From Panaeolus papilionaceus (Eukaryota; Basidiomycota; Agaricomycetes; Agaricales): a DNA stretch of 64,000 bases. The DNA is taken from the NCBI GenBank assembly GCA_015501605.1, contig JADNRZ010000014.1, positions 62,001-126,000 of the forward strand. The letters run 5' to 3'. Both the position numbers and the translations under genes were made by a program. How positions within the stretch are numbered: the first letter of the stretch is position 1; every line of letters starts with the position of its first letter. The notes beneath the pieces were generated by a model. The model ran no database searches. It saw only the letters and a list, made by a program, of their open reading frames with translations, and was not told the origin of the DNA. Shown piece by piece: positions 61,215-64,000 of this stretch.

Positions 61215-61293
61215 GGTCAACCGTGGAATGGTCACATGATTGAATCGCGTAGTATAAAGAGTCTAAAAATGACTTGGCTGATATTGGCCCATC
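61215..61293. promoter_or_regulatory. 79-bp divergent spacer between SAM50 and MATE starts
   Basis: Only about 79 bases lie between the two start codons. It contains CACATG (E-box-like) and a TATAAA at about 61253-61258 oriented for the MATE side. Either transcript leaders are very short or the promoters extend into the opposing coding sequences. Confidence 0.6.
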
Positions 61294-63535
61294 ATGTCTT
61301 CGACTTATGCCCATTACCAAGGTCCAGCTTCACTCCCCCAAGACTACGCTATCTTAAACAGACTCAACAATGATAATGATAATGAAGAAGATCAACAACA
61401 ACAAGAGTCATATACAAGACCAACAAAGATGACTATAGGCACACGACAAGAATTGCTCAAAGTACCCACAGAGTCAACTCCTCTATTAACTCCACCCGTA
61501 CCACGCATTGAAGAGGACATCGACCGTAATGACCCAAATGATTCAGAGTCTGCTATTAGAATGTTTTGGGAAGAGTTGTTCGTTCTCGCTAAATATTCAT
61601 TACCAGTCTTTGGGTGAGCTCAACGTTCTGCATTTCACCTTATCTCGCTCACTAGTATTATCATAGTACTCACCTCTTGGAATATTCTCTTGTTATCGTC
61701 TCTGTCGTGTCCATTGGCCATCTTTCGACGACAGCACTCGCTGCTATCTCACTCGGATCAATGACTGCCAGCGTTTCAGGCTTTAGCGTTATTCTTGGTT
61801 TTGCCAGTGCTCTCGATACCCTACTCCCCTCCGCATGGACATCCTCTCAGCCCCAACTCGTCGGCTTATGGGTTCAGAGAATGAGTCAGTCAATTCACCC
61901 ATTTTTAGAATAATTCTCATCCCATTCTACAGCTATCGTAATGGCCGTCTCTCTCATCGTAAGCATCCGTCCAACTATCAATATCTTTCGCCTCTCTTAC
62001 ACCCACTCTTCGTCCTCCATATCGGACCTTCCACCCGATAAAACCCACTCCATTCTTAACAGCCCACCTTCGTCATCTGGCTCAACGCAGAGCCCATTCT
62101 GCTCTACCTTAGACAAGAAGCAGAAGTAGCTCATCTCGCTGCTGTATACCTCCGCTGGGTCTCTCTAGGTTTACCAGGTATGCAATCCACCCATCACTTA
62201 TTTTCAATCACAATTCTCACTGCTTCTCTCTTCTTCACTTCTCTTCATTTTCACCGCTCACTCCACTCATCCGACATTTTAAATTTGCACCTTCATTCAT
62301 TTCGCTTCCGTTGATTAAAATAACTGGCCTCAATGAACTCAACCTGACACACCAACAATTTCGGGTCCTATTTTTGTCACCGGCCATTCATCGGCATAAT
62401 GGTGCAATATCCCTCATCATCACCATAATCCACCTTGCGCGTTCTAATTCGCCTTGTGTCTGTCTTCTAAACCCGTTCGCCACCACTTGGTGCGACGCGC
62501 GCCACTTTCAACTCCTTCTTGGTATAAATCGGACATGAAACTCGCACCACGCTCGGCCCCTCGGTTTTGCTCCCTTTCTTTCTTTTGATCATTCTCGACG
62601 TCTTTGAATCCATCTTCAACAACGCCAATCCCAACGACTGACGGCTGGAACTTGACCGACCATCTTCCTTTGCGCGCTTCTTCTTTCTTGGCCTTGTGAC
62701 TGTGATCGGACGACCGCACCTATTCCCGACGCATCTGCAACCCGCCATCCTGTCGTTCCCTCCCTCCCCCCGTTCATGTTCCGCATTGACATCGTTTCTC
62801 ATCTCTGCATCCGACATGCCATGCCGTGCACAATGAATTTCACATAATCTCTGGCGTTCATTTCATCTCCCTTGCGTTATTCTCACTTAACCTAATTGCC
62901 TACCTATCCCTGCACTTTTGACGTTAATTCGTCCCTGGATGTCGACCCTGGATTTCTGATTGGGTTTCTCGATTCTTCCTTCATGATCATGATCACTTGC
63001 CCGTTCGCTGTTGTGGTGGGTCTGTGACCGTCTGTCTTGTTTTTGGGCTTGACCTTGATTGGATTGGTATTGGTATGTATCTGCGGACCGACCGGCGTTA
63101 TTACCGAAAACCCTCCAATTCCAATCGAATTCGAAATCAAAATCAAAATCAACAGCATACGCGTTTAATAGTATCATAAGGTATGTTTTTCATTCCCATC
63201 CTGTTTGGATTTTGACGCTAATGAACCAATCTCTTTACTTCCTTCTTAATTCCTGAATCCTCCATTTGGCGTCGTCTCTCCTCGTTCTTCAATCTGGACT
63301 ACCAACATCTGACTGACATCGCACCCTGTGCCCTTTCGATTCTCTGTCATGTCTAAATGTCCACCGTCTCCTTGGAACCAACCAACCATTCATCTGCACT
63401 CGTTTGCCAATGCTGACACTCTAATTCCCCATGATCCGCCCTTTGCTTGTCCCTCACTCTTGCTCTCGTGATGGGTTTTCTGCTGATCCCTCTTGCATTG
63501 GGATTGGATGCATAGACGATATTTCCAATCTCAAG
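61294..63535 (+). CDS. MATE-family multidrug/toxin exporter, 5' part (continues past window)
   Basis: Predicted cation-coupled efflux carrier. Exon 1 is a Gln/Asp-rich cytosolic head (MSSTYAHYQGPASLPQDYAI) ending FVLAKYSLPVFG. Next comes THLLEYSLVIVSVVSIGHLS with ALAAISLGSMTA and the family line LDTLLPSAWTSSQPQLVGLW-VQRM. Then IVMAVSLI, PTFVIWLNAEPILLYLRQEA and VYLRWVSLGLP, ending at about 62177. The protein resumes after a 978-nt intron in a 25-nt exon (63156-63180, AYAFNSIIR) and again after a 335-nt intron in a 20-nt exon (63516-63535, RYFQSQ). Joined, LPAYAFNSIIRRYFQSQ is the expected MATE sequence, which makes both joins convincing. The rest, about 350 residues, is not visible before 64000. 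The donor after 63535 (GTCCGC) is weak, so the end of that exon is uncertain. Confidence 0.85.
62178..63155 (+). other. 978-nt AG-free intron of the MATE gene
   Basis: Donor GTATGC, acceptor CAACAG. Reading all bases on the coding strand, I find no AG dinucleotide before the acceptor. The DNA is C/T-rich but contains ordinary GA, GT and CA dinucleotides. Most other introns mapped in this window are 50-75 nt and the longest is 142 nt. No reverse-strand gene, repeat or transposon end was recognised inside. Confidence 0.85.
63181..63515 (+). other. 335-nt AG-free intron of the MATE gene
   Basis: Donor GTATGT, acceptor GCATAG. As in the preceding intron, the only AG on the coding strand is the acceptor. 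A good branch-site candidate (CTGAT) lies about 30 nt before the acceptor, and others (CTGAC) lie far upstream. It follows a 25-nt exon. Confidence 0.82.
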
Positions 63536-64000
63536 GTCCGCTCCGGTTTTCTTTTTTGATCTTTTCTCTTCGTTTCTTGTGGTCGTCCTTTCGATTTGGG
63601 TTCTTGCTTGTTCTTCCATGTTCTTTTTCCCTTTCTTCATTTGTTTGTTTGGTTTGATACCCGTTCCTTTCGATTTTTTCGAGGCTCTGTACCTCAATTT
63701 CGACCCTCTTCTGCTTTTCTCTTCCTCTGAGAGGGTACCAGGGCTTGCCCCGGTAGGGTAGGCTCGTACCCCACAATCCCTACCTACCTCGGGTTTCGTT
63801 CAAGTATCCGAAACACCTGAATTCTTCTTCTGTTCTCTCCGTATGGAGAACACATGACCGCACCATCTTCTCCTCTCCTTTTCGTTCGCTTCCTCGCAAT
63901 GTGGAGCGTGCGGTGTGGTGCGGGGTATGTTGCTACTAGCGCAGCTGGTTATGGTCTCATTACTTCCTCTTCCTTCCTTGACTCTTCCATCTCGTTCTCA
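63536..64000. other. unresolved C/T-rich DNA, probably further MATE intron
   Basis: C/T-rich like the two introns before it, and free of AG up to about 63683, after which AG becomes common. I could not find a continuation of the MATE protein here, so the next exon probably lies beyond the window or is too short to see. Confidence 0.4.

Noticed and set aside
61294..62180. MATE gene truncated at about 62.18 kb, followed by unrelated C/T-rich DNA
   Set aside because: Conserved MATE sequence resumes at 63156 and 63516 in the correct phase, so this is long introns rather than truncation.

Overview
The window looks like chromosomal DNA of a filamentous basidiomycete, most likely an Agaricomycete. 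Nearly every gene is cut by several GT-AG introns of about 50-75 nt. Genes lie on both strands with short spacers. The catalogue includes a Kar5/Tht1 karyogamy protein, an RTA1-like protein, DUF3433, a GPI-type chitin deacetylase, a GH51 arabinofuranosidase and small F-box-like paralogues. This assignment is inferred from gene content and intron style. No plasmid, phage, CRISPR or intact transposon was seen.

Layout. 1-8.5 kb: a large acidic Ser/Pro-rich protein of unknown role and a secreted GPI-type chitin deacetylase. 8.5-11.4 kb: gene-poor, with a decayed leucine-rich relic. 11.4-19.9 kb: a coiled-coil protein, an unknown two-exon gene, a SET methyltransferase, mitoribosomal protein mS33 and an unknown three-exon gene. 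21-28.3 kb: a doubtful small gene, S-adenosylhomocysteine hydrolase, an orphan regulator-like protein and a glutathione S-transferase. 28.8-45.9 kb: a mostly plus-strand run of Kar5, a CCCH-RRM-RBR ubiquitin ligase, an RTA1-like membrane protein, a DUF3433 membrane protein, an AIF2-like flavoprotein, an intron-bearing tRNA-Ala and a class I histone deacetylase. 46-49.4 kb: GH51 arabinofuranosidase (minus). 50.7-58.7 kb: two intact F-box-like paralogues, an Ala/Ser/Gly/Gln-rich low-complexity protein and a broken third paralogue. 59.2-64 kb: SAM50 (minus) and a MATE transporter (plus), divergent from only about 79 bp.

Most genes are independent housekeeping or lineage genes rather than a pathway. 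Chitin deacetylase and arabinofuranosidase concern cell wall or plant polysaccharide. AHCY removes the by-product of methyltransferases such as the SET protein. mS33 and SAM50 serve mitochondria.

The most striking signal is in the MATE gene. Conserved MATE protein sequence resumes after a 978-nt intron and again after a 335-nt intron, joined by exons of 25 and 20 nt. Reading both introns base by base I find no AG dinucleotide on the coding strand until the acceptor itself, whereas the other introns I read in the window are short and often contain AG. This looks like extreme purging of possible 3' splice sites from unusually long introns.
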